Shown: positions 23,683 through 32,707, counted from the first letter of the stretch. The stretch: DNA of 64,000 nt from Betaproteobacteria bacterium (GCA_016703785.1 JADJBM010000032.1:62001-126000), one strand, 5' to 3'. The notes: generated by a model from the letters alone, not told the origin. Translations and numbers: made by a program.

Positions 23683-25442
23683 TACTCCACCCCTCCCAGG
23701 TAGGCTTCCAGCACCACCGGGTCCTGCTGCACTTCCTCGGGCAGGCCCTCGGCGATCTTCTCGCCGAACTCCATCACCACGACGCGGTCGGCCAGGCCCA
23801 TGACGAAATCCATGTCGTGCTCGACCAGCAGGATACCCATGCCCTGGGCGCGCAGGCGGCGCAGCAACTCGGCCAGCGCCTGCTTCTCCAGATAACGCAA
23901 GCCGGCCGCAGGCTCGTCGAGCAGCAGCAGGCAGGGGTCGGCGGCCAGCGCGCGCGCGATCTCCAGCACGCGTTGCTGCCCCAGGGGCAGGCTGCCGGCC
24001 TCGTCGAACAGATGCTCGCCCAGGCCGACGCGATCGAGCTGGCGCTTCGCCTCCGCCAGCAGGCGTGCCTCTTCGACGCGCTCCAGATGCAGGGCCGCCG
24101 ATAGCACGCCCTTAGATCCGCGCAAATGAGCGCCGATGGCGACATTCTCCAGCACGCTCATGGTCGGCAGCAGGCGCACGTGCTGAAAGGTGCGGCCCAT
24201 GCCGCGCCGCGCGTTCTCGCGTGCGGCCAGCCTGTCGGTGCGCTCGCCCAGAAAGCGGATCTCGCCCGAGGTCACCGGATCGACGCCGGAGATGCAGTTG
24301 AACATGGTGCTCTTGCCGGCGCCGTTGGGGCCGATCAGGGCCATCACTTCACCAGCCTTGACGGTCAGGTTCATGTCGTTGTTGGCAACCAGGCCACCGA
24401 ATGTCTTGCGGGCGTCCTTCACTTCCAGCAGCACCGTGCCGACCGCCGGAAGTGGTCGGCACGGCAGCGGCTCTGCCTCGGCGAGGGTGCGCTGACCGAT
24501 CTTCACCGGCACCAGGCGGACCAGCCACGGCCAGATGCCCTCGCGGGCGCGCTGCAGCACGATGACCAGCAGGACCCCGAAGAAGATCACCTCGAAATTG
24601 CCGCTCTGGCCAAAGATCTTCGGTAGCAGGTCCTGCAGCCACTGCTTGAGCACCGTGATGAGGCCGGCACCGACCAGTGCACCCCAGACGTGGGCCGCGC
24701 CGCCCACCACCGCCATGAAGAGATACTCGATGCCGATGTGCAGTCCGAACGGCGTCGGGTTCACGAAACGCTGCAGGTGCGCGTAGAGCCAGCCCGAGAG
24801 GCACGCGTACAGTGCGGCGATGAGGAAGATGACGGTCTTGGTGCGGGCGGTATCGACGCCCATGCTCTCGGCCATCAGGCCGCCGCCCTTGAGTGCACGG
24901 ATGGCGCGCCCTTCGCGCGAATCGAGCAGGTTCTGCGTCGCCAACACGGCACCGAGCAGGACGACCCAGATGAGGTAGTAGAACGCGCGGCCGCTGTCCA
25001 GCGCCAGGCCGAACAGCTCGACGACGGGAATCCCGGTCAGCCCGGTGTGTCCGCCGAGGAAGGCCAGGTTGCCAAACAGAAAATACAGGCTGATGCCCCA
25101 GGCGATCGTCCCCAGCGGGAGATAGTGGCCGGACAGGCGTAGCGTGAGGAGGCCGAGCACCAGGGCCACGGTGGCCGTGACGGCGAGCCCCGCCAGCAAA
25201 GTCAGCCACGGCGACACGGCGTGCGCGGTGGTCAGATAGGCCGTCGTGTAGGCGCCAAGACCGACAAAGGCTGCCTGGCCGAATGAGGTGAGCCCGCCCA
25301 CACCCGTGAGCAACACCAGGCCCAGCGCGACGATCGAATACAGTCCGATGTAGTTGAGCAGCGTGACGTGAAACTCGGGCAGCAGCGGTGGAGCGAGTGC
25401 CAGCAAGGCCAGAAATGCAATGAGCGGCAGGCGCGCCCTCAT
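23682..25442 (-). CDS. Fused permease and ATPase of HAAT-family ABC transporter (LivM-LivG)
   Basis: A 586-residue fusion. Residues about 1-310 form a LivM-type permease with eight or so helices (ALGLVLLTGVGGLTSFGQAA is the family mark). A short linker leads to a LivG-type ATPase from about 345, with Walker A GPNGAGKST, signature LPLGQQRVLEIARAL and Walker B CLLLLDEPAAGL. LivM and LivG are usually separate; the fusion fixes their stoichiometry. Its ATG overlaps the livH stop, and livF follows directly. Confidence 0.92.
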   Translation of the reverse strand: MRARLPLIAFLALLALAPPLLPEFHVTLLNYIGLYSIVALGLVLLTGVGGLTSFGQAAFVGLGAYTTAYLTTAHAVSPWLTLLAGLAVTATVALVLGLLTLRLSGHYLPLGTIAWGISLYFLFGNLAFLGGHTGLTGIPVVELFGLALDSGRAFYYLIWVVLLGAVLATQNLLDSREGRAIRALKGGGLMAESMGVDTARTKTVIFLIAALYACLSGWLYAHLQRFVNPTPFGLHIGIEYLFMAVVGGAAHVWGALVGAGLITVLKQWLQDLLPKIFGQSGNFEVIFFGVLLVIVLQRAREGIWPWLVRLVPVKIGQRTLAEAEPLPCRPLPAVGTVLLEVKDARKTFGGLVANNDMNLTVKAGEVMALIGPNGAGKSTMFNCISGVDPVTSGEIRFLGERTDRLAARENARRGMGRTFQHVRLLPTMSVLENVAIGAHLRGSKGVLSAALHLERVEEARLLAEAKRQLDRVGLGEHLFDEAGSLPLGQQRVLEIARALAADPCLLLLDEPAAGLRYLEKQALAELLRRLRAQGMGILLVEHDMDFVMGLADRVVVMEFGEKIAEGLPEEVQQDPVVLEAYLGGVE

Positions 25443-26476
25443 TCTTCTTCCTCCACATGGTGGGAGGTAAGCGAGCGCCAGATGAGCACCGGAATAATGA
25501 GGGTGAACACGATGACTTCCTTGAAGGCGCTGGCCCAGAAGGAGGAGAAGGCTTCGAGCAGACCGACCAGAATGGCGCCCGCGGCGGCCAAGGGATAGCT
25601 GACCAGGCCGGCGATGATCGCGGCAACGAAGCCCTTCAGGCCGACCAGAAAGCCGGTGTCATAGTAGACGGTGGTGATCGGCGCGACCAGGATGCCGGAG
25701 AGCGCACCGATCATTGCAGCCAGCGTGAAGGTCAGCTTGCCCGCCATCGTGGTGGAAATGCCCATCAGGCGCGCACCGACCCGGTTGATGGCGGTGGCGC
25801 GCAGTGCCTTGCCGTAGAGGGAGCGGCCGAAGAACAGGTAGAGCGCAACGATCAGCGCAGCACTGGCACCCAGCACCCACAGCGTCTGGCCGTTTATTGT
25901 CAGCATACCCAGATTGAACTGCGCATCGCTAAAGGGCGTGGTGCGTGAGCCCTCGGCACCGAAGAACAGCAGCCCCAGGCCGACCAGTGCCCAATGCACG
26001 GCCACCGACACGATGAGCAGCACCAGCACCGAGGCGCCCGCCAGCGGTTGATAGGCCAGTCGATAGATCATCGGGCCAAGCGGCACGACAATGGCCAGGG
26101 CCAATACAACCTGCGCTGCCAGCGGCAGCCGCCCCGGCTCCAGCCAAAGCACCAGGCCAGCCACCGCGCCCGGCAGGACCAGGTCCCACAGCACAATACG
26201 CTTCAGCCGCACCAGACTGCCAGAGCGCACCGCCTTGAAGGTATCAATGAGCGCCACCAGCACGCCCGCGCCCAACATCAGCCAGAGAGTGCCAGGCGTC
26301 TTGCCGGCCTGGAAGGCCGCCAGCGTCAGCGCACCGTATGCTACAAACTCGCCCTGGGGAATGAAAATGACCCGGGTAACCGTGAACACCAGTACCAAAG
26401 CCAGCGCCAGCAACGCATAGATCGCACCATTGACAATGCCGTCCTGGCCAAGCAACAAGGCAATTTGTAAGTCCAT
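25439..26476 (-). CDS. livH: HAAT-family ABC transporter permease LivH
   Basis: A 345-residue inner-membrane permease. The N-terminal GQDGIVNGAIYALLALALVL and the late ATAINRVGARLMGISTTMAG segments are LivH marks. It is longer than typical LivH (about 290-310). The extra residues lie between the first helix pair and the core (about 75-130), where additional hydrophobic helices are predicted. It starts 36 bases after the hairpin terminator that separates it from the binding-protein gene. Confidence 0.92.
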   Translation of the reverse strand: MDLQIALLLGQDGIVNGAIYALLALALVLVFTVTRVIFIPQGEFVAYGALTLAAFQAGKTPGTLWLMLGAGVLVALIDTFKAVRSGSLVRLKRIVLWDLVLPGAVAGLVLWLEPGRLPLAAQVVLALAIVVPLGPMIYRLAYQPLAGASVLVLLIVSVAVHWALVGLGLLFFGAEGSRTTPFSDAQFNLGMLTINGQTLWVLGASAALIVALYLFFGRSLYGKALRATAINRVGARLMGISTTMAGKLTFTLAAMIGALSGILVAPITTVYYDTGFLVGLKGFVAAIIAGLVSYPLAAAGAILVGLLEAFSSFWASAFKEVIVFTLIIPVLIWRSLTSHHVEEEE

Positions 26477-26511
26477 TTATTATTTGTTTTAGTCTTGTTT
26501 CATGAAAAAAA

Positions 26512-26558
26512 GGTGCCGCGCAAGAGGGTGATTGTACGTCACCGTCTCGCGCGGCACC
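26512..26558 (-). terminator. Nested-hairpin intrinsic terminator or attenuator between the binding protein and livH
   Basis: Outer 10-bp stem GGTGCCGCGC with GCGCGGCACC, an inner 5-bp stem GGTGA with TCACC, and on the minus strand a run of seven Ts directly after. Partial read-through would make much more binding protein than membrane components, as is usual for ABC importers. Confidence 0.75.
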
Positions 26559-26578
26559 CTCTCCCGATTAATGCAATG

Positions 26579-26600
26579 ACCGGCAGCCTCTTCTGCCGGT
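26579..26600 (-). terminator. Second hairpin downstream of the binding-protein gene
   Basis: 8-bp perfect stem ACCGGCAG with CTGCCGGT, 6-base loop, no T-run. It lies between the binding-protein stop and the main terminator, and probably protects the 3' end of that mRNA. Confidence 0.5.
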
Positions 26601-26638
26601 TGCCACCCATTATAGGGTGACAAACTAACCTGCCGTTC

Positions 26639-27784
26639 TTACTTTTGCACCACCCACTTGCCACCCTCGATCTTCACCATCACGCGTGAGCGCTGATCAA
26701 GGCCGAGGTGGTCTGTCGCCGTCATGCTGTAGACGCCATGTGCGGCGTACAGATTGTTGGTGGCTTCCAGCGCATCACGCAGACCAAGGCGAAACTCCTT
26801 GCTGCCCGGCTTGCCTTTCTTAAGTGCTACAGGGATGGCGTTCGCCAGGAGCAGACCAGCATCCCAGGCGTGTGCGCCGAAAGTGGATACGCTGCCCGGG
26901 CCATGCGCCTTCTCGTACTTGGCGATGTAATTCAGCGCTGTCTTCTTGACTGGATTGGTATCCGGCAGTTGAGCCGCCACCAGCACCGGGCCGGCGGGCA
27001 GGAAAGTGCCTTCGCAATCCCTGCCGCAGACGCGCAGGAAGTCGTTGTTGGCGACACCATGCGTCTGGTAGATCCTGCCCTTATAGCCCTTCTCCTTCAG
27101 TGCCTTCTGCGGCAGTGCTGCCGGGGTACCGGAACCGGCAATGAGAATCGCATCCGGATTGGTCGACATGAGCTTGAGCACCTGCCCGGTCACCGACGTG
27201 TCGGCGCGATTAAAGCGCTCGCTGGCCACCATCTTCAATTTGCGCACTTCGGCGATCTTGCTGAATTCCTGCCACCAGCCTTCGCCATAGGCATCGGCAA
27301 AACCGATGAAAGCCACCGTCTTCACACCGCTGTTGCTCATGTGCTCGGTAATGGCGGTAGACATCTGCACATCGTTCTGCGGCGTCTTGAAGACCCAGCG
27401 ACGCTTGGCGTCAACAGGCTCGACGATGCGTGCCGAAGCGGCCATCGAGATCATCGGCGTCTCCGCCTCTGCAACTATGTCGACCATCGCCAGGGAGTTC
27501 GGCGTGATGGTCGAGCCGATGATGACGTCCACCTTGTCTTCGGTGAGCAGCTTGCGGGTGTTCTTGACGGCCGTCGTGGTGTCAGAAGCATCGTCGAGAA
27601 CGATGTACTTGACCTTCTCGCCGGCGATGGTCGTCGGCATCAGGGCAAAGGTATTCTTTTCGGGAATGCCCAGCGAAGCGGCCGGGCCGGTCGCGGACAC
27701 CAGCACGCCTACATTGATATCGGCAAAAGCAAGAGTGGCCACACCGGCCGACAACAGTGCTGCAACAATTGTCTTGATCTTCAT
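26639..27784 (-). CDS. HAAT-family periplasmic substrate-binding protein
   Basis: A 381-residue type-I periplasmic binding protein (Peripla_BP_6, LivK-like) with a cleavable signal peptide (MKIKTIVAALLSAGVATLAFA). The mature N-terminus INVGVLVSATGPAASLGIPE and VDVIIGSTITPNSLAMVDI are typical of members binding amino acids or aromatic acids. It has a strong ribosome site (AAAGGAGG about 7 bases before ATG). It leads the transporter operon and is separated from livH by two hairpins. The ligand is not determined. Confidence 0.9.
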   Translation of the reverse strand: MKIKTIVAALLSAGVATLAFADINVGVLVSATGPAASLGIPEKNTFALMPTTIAGEKVKYIVLDDASDTTTAVKNTRKLLTEDKVDVIIGSTITPNSLAMVDIVAEAETPMISMAASARIVEPVDAKRRWVFKTPQNDVQMSTAITEHMSNSGVKTVAFIGFADAYGEGWWQEFSKIAEVRKLKMVASERFNRADTSVTGQVLKLMSTNPDAILIAGSGTPAALPQKALKEKGYKGRIYQTHGVANNDFLRVCGRDCEGTFLPAGPVLVAAQLPDTNPVKKTALNYIAKYEKAHGPGSVSTFGAHAWDAGLLLANAIPVALKKGKPGSKEFRLGLRDALEATNNLYAAHGVYSMTATDHLGLDQRSRVMVKIEGGKWVVQK

Positions 27785-27925
27785 TGATTCCTCCTTTTAT
27801 GTCAGGTTTCAGCGCCTAAACACCACAAGCCGGTAATATCCTTTATTGTTCAAGCTATTGGCACGATATTGCCATGATACAAGACTTTATTTGATTCTGG
27901 CTATAGATGAATCATTTATTTATGG

Positions 27926-28702
27926 TCACGGAATAAATGTATCCCAACCAAACTTAAGGATTAATAAGCTCGCCACTCCCAGAAAAACGCGCCTCACGAA
28001 TCCCGCCCCATGCCGGATCGCCAGTTGCGATCCAATCAAGGATCCACCAATGTTGAAAACCGCCATGGCTAAGCCGGTGATAAGCAAAACATGAGTGTTC
28101 GCTCCGAAAAACGTCAATGCCGCTAAATTGGTGGCGGCATTGACGATCTTGGCCGAGGCGGAAGCCCGCAGGAAGTCCAGGCCGAAAAAACGAACAAACA
28201 TGAATATCAGAAAACTTCCCGTGCCCGGGCCAAAGAAACCATCATAAAACCCGATCGCACCCCCTAAAAAAGCCGCCCACAGCATGTCTTTCCTGCCGAA
28301 TACACGATATTGATCCATGGTTCCCAAGTTTTTTCTTGCATACGTGTAGGCAGTGACAACGATCAACAGCACGAGGACTAGAGGGCGCAACCACTCCTTG
28401 GGCATTAGCGCTACCGTCATGGCGCCAAAATAGGACAGGATGAAAGCTGATAGGGCCGCCGGCAAGGCCGCTCGCCAGGGGACATCGATGCGCCGGGCAT
28501 AACGCAAGGCAGCACTGGCAGTACCAAAAATACTGGCCAGTTTGTTGGTGCCGAACAGGGTGGCCGGTTGTGCCTGCGGCAACACGCTGAACAAGGCTGG
28601 AATCTGGATCAACCCACCCCCACCCACCACCGCATCAATCAGGCCGGCGGCAAATGCGACGACGCACAATAGAATTAGGTTGGTCGGTTCCACGTGGAAC
28701 AA
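27926..28702 (-). CDS. TSUP-family (TauE/SafE) membrane transporter
   Basis: A 258-residue protein with about eight hydrophobic helices. It shows the TSUP signature AAGLIDAVVGGGGLIQIPAL near the N-terminus and its repeat around GGAIGFYDGFFGPGTGSFL in the second half. The family exports sulfite, sulfoacetate and other organic anions. The start is TTG at 28702, or GTG at 28693, because no in-frame ATG precedes the domain; this start region is itself a parS-like palindrome. It lies 16 bases after mnmE and may be read with it. Confidence 0.85.
   Translation of the reverse strand: MFHVEPTNLILLCVVAFAAGLIDAVVGGGGLIQIPALFSVLPQAQPATLFGTNKLASIFGTASAALRYARRIDVPWRAALPAALSAFILSYFGAMTVALMPKEWLRPLVLVLLIVVTAYTYARKNLGTMDQYRVFGRKDMLWAAFLGGAIGFYDGFFGPGTGSFLIFMFVRFFGLDFLRASASAKIVNAATNLAALTFFGANTHVLLITGLAMAVFNIGGSLIGSQLAIRHGAGFVRRVFLGVASLLILKFGWDTFIP
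28687..28700. promoter_or_regulatory. Second parS-like site
   Basis: The perfect 14-bp palindrome GTTCCACGTGGAAC differs from consensus parS at the two symmetric positions known to vary in proteobacteria. It overlaps the first codons of the TSUP gene. Confidence 0.75.
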
Positions 28703-28718
28703 TCCGCTTGCATAGGCC

Positions 28719-30068
28719 TTATTTACCGATGCAGAAACTGGAAAAAATCTTCCCGAGCAAGTCGTCGGGAGTAAATTCGCCGGTGATGGTTCCCAGCGAC
28801 TCTTGAGTCAAACGCAACTCCTCCGCAAGCAGCTCAAGCGCATTTTGCTGGGCCTGGGCCGTCCGCAGATGCGCCAAGGCTTTTTCCAGTGCCATGAGAT
28901 GGCGTTCCCTGGCAAGAAAAACATCCTCCGCGGCCGTTTGCCAGCCGGCAACGCGCATCAATTCACGCTCAAGCGCGTCCATGCCCTCCCCGGTCTTGGC
29001 AGAAATCCAGAGGGTGACACGGCCATTGCGTTCCTCGCGGCGCCCTGCCTGGCTGGTCAAATCGCTTTTGTTGAATACTGCAATTTGCTCCACCCCTGCG
29101 GGCAAGCGGTCTGAAATATCGTCGTCTGCCTGGGTCGCCCCGGTTCGCGCATCCAAAAGATGCAGAATCACGTCGGCTCGTTGGATTTCCTTCCAGCTGC
29201 GTGCTACGCCAAGTCGCTCGACTTCATCCTCGGATTCGCGCAGTCCAGCCGTATCCACGATATGCAAAGGAATGCCGCCAACCTGAATGGTTTCGCGCAA
29301 GGCATCCCGCGTCGTGCCTGGAACGGCGGTAACAATCGCTCGCTCTTCACCAGCTAGCCTATTGAGCAGGCTTGACTTGCCGACATTGGGTTGACCCGCC
29401 AGGACGATATGTAGGCCATTTCGTAGCAGACTGCCCTGTCGTGCCCGGTGCTGTAGCAGGCCGATATCGTTGATAAGCGCGCTTACCTGACCAGAAACAT
29501 CCGCCTGGCGCAGGAAGTCGACCTCCTCCTCCGGAAAATCCAGCGTTGACTCGAGAAGCATGCGCAATGCAATCAGCCTCTCGACCAAGTCATTCACCCT
29601 ACGGGAAAACTCACCCGATAAGGACTTCACGGCGGAGCGGGCAGCAGCAGCGGTGGTCGCCTCAATCAGATCGGCCACCGCCTCGGCCTGAGCCAAGTCG
29701 ATCTTGCCGTTGAGGTAAGCGCGATGGGTGAACTCACCCGGCTCAGCCAGCCGGGCACCCAGCTCTAGGCAACGCTGTAAAACCAGCTGAAGCACCACGG
29801 GGCCACCATGACCCTGAAGCTCAAGCACATCCTCCCCGGTATAGGAGCGGGGCGCGGCGAAATAGAGAACGATGCCTTCGTCGATCTCGACTCCGGTCTC
29901 ATCAAGAAACCGTGCTCGGGTAGCAGTGCGGGGTTGCGGGAGATTGCCGGTCAGTCTTAATGCAATCGAACCGAGATCCGGTCCGGACAGGCGCACGACA
30001 CCGATGCCACCGAGACCCTGCGCGGTGGCAATGGCAACAATCTGATCAACTGGCCTTTTTCCTGCCAC
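28719..30068 (-). CDS. mnmE: tRNA modification GTPase MnmE
   Basis: A 449-residue protein with an N-terminal tetrahydrofolate-binding domain (IVAIATAQGLGGIGVVRLSG), a helical domain interrupted by a G domain (GQPNVGKSSL, DTAGLRE, NKSD), and the C-terminal FCIGK whose cysteine is needed for tRNA modification with MnmG. The start is a GTG at 30068 inside the end of yidC (23-bp overlap); no ATG fits. It belongs to the rpmH-rnpA-yidD-yidC-mnmE run. Confidence 0.96.
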   Translation of the reverse strand: MAGKRPVDQIVAIATAQGLGGIGVVRLSGPDLGSIALRLTGNLPQPRTATRARFLDETGVEIDEGIVLYFAAPRSYTGEDVLELQGHGGPVVLQLVLQRCLELGARLAEPGEFTHRAYLNGKIDLAQAEAVADLIEATTAAAARSAVKSLSGEFSRRVNDLVERLIALRMLLESTLDFPEEEVDFLRQADVSGQVSALINDIGLLQHRARQGSLLRNGLHIVLAGQPNVGKSSLLNRLAGEERAIVTAVPGTTRDALRETIQVGGIPLHIVDTAGLRESEDEVERLGVARSWKEIQRADVILHLLDARTGATQADDDISDRLPAGVEQIAVFNKSDLTSQAGRREERNGRVTLWISAKTGEGMDALERELMRVAGWQTAAEDVFLARERHLMALEKALAHLRTAQAQQNALELLAEELRLTQESLGTITGEFTPDDLLGKIFSSFCIGK

Positions 30069-31713
30069 CCTCGATCATGCGTGTAATCTGCCACTGCTGG
30101 GCTACCGACAGGACATTGTTGACCGTCCAGTAAAGCACCAGACCAGAGGGAAACCAGAGGAACATGAAGGTGAAAACGATCGGCATCGCCATCATGACCT
30201 TAGCCTGTATCGGGTCGGGCGGCGTCGGATTCAGCTTCATCTGGATCAGCATTGTCGCGCCCATGATGATCGGCAGCACAAAATACGGATCCTTTACCGA
30301 GAGATCGTGGATCCACAGTATCCAGGGTGCATTGCGCATCTCGACACTGCCCAGCAACACCCAATAGAGGGCAATAAAGACGGGTATCTGAACCAGGATG
30401 GGCAAGCATCCACCAAGGGGATTGATCTTTTCCTTGCGATAGAGCTCCATCATTTCCTGATTCATGCGGTTCCGATCCGCAGAGAACTGCTCTTTGATCT
30501 TCATCATCTTCGGCGTTACGAGCTTCATCTTGGCCATCGACTTGTAACTGGCGGCGGACAACGGATAAAAGGCGCCCTTGATCAAGACGGTCAGGAATAT
30601 GATCGCCCAGCCCCAATTGCCGACGAAACGATGGATCAACTCCAGTAGCCAATAGATCGGTGCCGCTATCACCGTCAGCCAGCCATAATCCACCACCAAG
30701 TCGAAGCCGGGGGCAATTTTTTCAAGCTTCGCCTGCTCCTGAGGACCGGCGTATAGCGGCACGCCGATATGGGCCGTCTGGCCCGGCGGGACTGCGGCGA
30801 CCGGCAAGATGATGCCAGCGGAGAAAAGATTGTCCGCGACCTTGCGCATGAAAAACTCCCGCTCGTCATGGCCCTTGGGCGTCCAGCCGGCGACAAAATA
30901 ATGCTGCACCATGGCCAGCCAGCCGTCTTTGGCCATCTGCACGTACTTGGCCTTGCCACTGTCTATATCGGTAAAATTCACTTTCTGGAACTTGCCGGCG
31001 TCCGTGTAGATCGCTGGTCCGGTGAATGTTGCGATGTTGGTCATGCTGGCTTCCGGCACCTTGCCATCTCGGGTCAACTGAAAATACGCATGCGTGGCAA
31101 AAGGCGCTTGCCGTTGATTGACGATTTCATATCCGACGTCGATCTGGTAACTGCCGCGATGAAAGGTGTAAATCTTGGTCACTTCCAGCCCATTCACTCC
31201 GGGTGCGATCAGCCTGAGCTCAAGCGTGTCGGAACCCGGTTTCAGTTCGCGGATGCCCGGCTCCAAACCAAATTCGGTCTTGTGGTTGGGCAAACCTTCA
31301 CCGATCAAGCCGGTCTGCGCCACATAGGTCAAATCCCTTGAAACCTCCATCAGGACAAAATTCTTGGCTTTGTCCTCCGTTGACATGTGCCGAGTAAGTT
31401 CGAGTCGAACCAAGTCGCCGCCCACCGAAGAAATCTCGGCCTGATAAAGATCTGTTTTTACCGTGGCCTTGACACCCAGCGCAGAAACTAGGCTCTGGGA
31501 ATGCGTCGGGACAGACGACGCGGATGCTTGGGACGCCGACGACAATGTGGTAGTCGGCGTCGGGGAGGCGCCCGAAACCGAAGGTGTTGCCTGCTGTGAC
31601 GGTTGATTCTTAGCGACGGCCGATACGGGCTGGTTATGCCGCTGCCAGCCATCCCACAGCATGAATATGGAAAAAAAGAACACCAGCAGCAGGATAAGGC
31701 GTTGATTGTCCAT
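30046..31713 (-). CDS. yidC: Membrane protein insertase YidC
   Basis: A 555-residue insertase with an N-terminal helix (residues 5-22), a large periplasmic beta domain (about 60-345), and the conserved C-terminal core of five helices, with GWAIIFLTVLIKGAFYPLS and FSSGLVLYW-like PSGLVLYWTVNN. It inserts small inner-membrane proteins such as Fo c and assists SecYEG. A Ser/Thr/Pro/Ala-rich linker (about 30-70) follows the first helix. Confidence 0.97.
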   Translation of the reverse strand: MDNQRLILLLVFFFSIFMLWDGWQRHNQPVSAVAKNQPSQQATPSVSGASPTPTTTLSSASQASASSVPTHSQSLVSALGVKATVKTDLYQAEISSVGGDLVRLELTRHMSTEDKAKNFVLMEVSRDLTYVAQTGLIGEGLPNHKTEFGLEPGIRELKPGSDTLELRLIAPGVNGLEVTKIYTFHRGSYQIDVGYEIVNQRQAPFATHAYFQLTRDGKVPEASMTNIATFTGPAIYTDAGKFQKVNFTDIDSGKAKYVQMAKDGWLAMVQHYFVAGWTPKGHDEREFFMRKVADNLFSAGIILPVAAVPPGQTAHIGVPLYAGPQEQAKLEKIAPGFDLVVDYGWLTVIAAPIYWLLELIHRFVGNWGWAIIFLTVLIKGAFYPLSAASYKSMAKMKLVTPKMMKIKEQFSADRNRMNQEMMELYRKEKINPLGGCLPILVQIPVFIALYWVLLGSVEMRNAPWILWIHDLSVKDPYFVLPIIMGATMLIQMKLNPTPPDPIQAKVMMAMPIVFTFMFLWFPSGLVLYWTVNNVLSVAQQWQITRMIEGGRKKAS

Positions 31714-31738
31714 CTATTGGATCTCTAATTCAGGGAGT

Positions 31739-31948
31739 TCAGGGAACGGGGTCGTACCCGCCCGGATGCCAAGGATGGCAACGCGTAATGCGTTTAGCGG
31801 CAATCCAGGAACCTTTGAAGCCGCCATGTTTTTCAAGCGCTTCAATAGTATATTCGGAACAGGTCGGATGAAACCGGCAATTCCTGCCCGTCAGAGGGCT
31901 GATCGCCAGCTGGTAGGTGCGCACGAGCAGAACAAGCAGCTTATTCAT
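31739..31948 (-). CDS. yidD: Membrane protein insertion efficiency factor YidD
   Basis: A 69-residue protein with the family core YQLAISPLTGRNCRFHPTCS and the end RCHPWHPGGYDPVP. It is an amphipathic inner-membrane-associated protein that aids insertion. It overlaps rnpA by 4 bp and precedes yidC. Confidence 0.95.
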   Translation of the reverse strand: MNKLLVLLVRTYQLAISPLTGRNCRFHPTCSEYTIEALEKHGGFKGSWIAAKRITRCHPWHPGGYDPVP

Positions 31949-32322
31949 AGGGCTAAACGGTCAAACAACGCGTCAATTTCTCCACGCAAGGCGCATTTGT
32001 CCGGTGAAGCCATATGCGTCGTGACGCGCACCACCAGGTCGCGATGGGGCAAATTCGTGCGGAGCAGGCGAAAGGATTCACGCACAATGCGCTTAATCAA
32101 ATTGCGGCCCACAGCCGAGCGAACAAGTTTTTTTGCGATGACCACACCGAGTCTGGCCGTCCCTGACGAATTGGGTCGGTAGAGCACATCGAAATACTTG
32201 CCGCGGAGGGTCCTACGAAAAGCAAAAACGGATGAAAACTCATCCGTTTTACATAATCGGTGCTCGTCGCGGAAGCTTAGATCGACGACCGGAGGAGGTC
32301 CCTTTGGGACATCCACCGTCAC
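31945..32322 (-). CDS. rnpA: Ribonuclease P protein component
   Basis: A basic protein that binds the catalytic RNase P RNA and helps mature tRNA 5' ends. The signature is the RNR-type motif AVGRNLIKRIVRESFR at about two thirds of the length; KTDEFSSVFAFRR is the N-terminal landmark. The open frame continues upstream through rpmH, so a start must lie after it. GTG at 32322 (about 125 residues) or GTG at 32316 fits the usual length; no ATG is available in frame. Confidence 0.93.
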   Translation of the reverse strand: MTVDVPKGPPPVVDLSFRDEHRLCKTDEFSSVFAFRRTLRGKYFDVLYRPNSSGTARLGVVIAKKLVRSAVGRNLIKRIVRESFRLLRTNLPHRDLVVRVTTHMASPDKCALRGEIDALFDRLAL

Positions 32323-32323
32323 A

Positions 32324-32458
32324 TTAAACGCCGAGACGCGCCCGCCCTCTTGCGCGTCGCGCGCGAATGACAGCACGTCCGCCACGCGTACGCATGCGAA
32401 CAAGGAATCCATGGGTGCGTTTGCGCCGGATTACGGAAGGTTGGTAAGTGCGTTTCAT
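32324..32458 (-). CDS. rpmH: 50S ribosomal protein L34
   Basis: A 44-residue, highly basic protein. It begins MKRTYQPSVIRRKRTHGFLV, continues RMRTRGGRAVIRARRARGR, and stops at 32324-32326. This is a typical L34, slightly unusual in having Ile-Arg where most have Leu-Ala after RAV. It is the first gene of the rpmH-rnpA-yidD-yidC-mnmE run and has a near-consensus promoter upstream (32491-32519). The rnpA start is within a few bases of its stop, so translation is coupled. Confidence 0.95.
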   Translation of the reverse strand: MKRTYQPSVIRRKRTHGFLVRMRTRGGRAVIRARRARGRARLGV

Positions 32459-32490
32459 GGCTACCGTTTGTGCAAGAAGAGAAACGCGTG

Positions 32491-32519
32491 ATTACATCTC
32501 TTCATCATTGATTTGTCAA
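32491..32519 (-). promoter_or_regulatory. Promoter of the rpmH operon
   Basis: Minus strand TTGACA (32519-32514), exactly 17 bp, TGTAAT (32496-32491), about 35 bases before rpmH. The -35 is a perfect match and the -10 has one or two differences. The DnaA box lies about 20 bp upstream. Confidence 0.8.
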
Positions 32520-32539
32520 GCCCATTTTTTTTACCAGCC

Positions 32540-32548
32540 TGTGGATAA
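32540..32548 (-). promoter_or_regulatory. DnaA box
   Basis: TGTGGATAA is the exact reverse complement of the consensus TTATCCACA. Confidence 0.85.
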
Positions 32549-32707
32549 CTCCCGCGGAATGGCGCTAGAATTCGCAATGGAAGCACATGGCCAGCCCTGT
32601 TTGGGATTGCGTCATTATATGATAATTATAATAATATTCAATAGGTTATATTAATATCACGTTTATCGGGTTCACCAGGCATTTAGCGTGGTGGCGGATC
32701 TTTAAGA

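Larger units (their letters stand above)
32459..32707. other. rpmH-dnaA intergenic region, part of the candidate replication origin
   Basis: The 249-bp divergent space between rpmH (minus) and dnaA (plus). It contains a perfect DnaA box, TGTGGATAA, at 32540-32548, and a very AT-rich stretch at about 32612-32660 that could be a DNA unwinding element. Gene orientation switches here from mostly minus to plus, as expected at an origin. dnaA autoregulation through the box is plausible. Confidence 0.65.

Noticed and set aside
29949..29960. GTCAGTC near the mnmE 5' region
   Set aside because: It lacks the AAA extension and the second arm.
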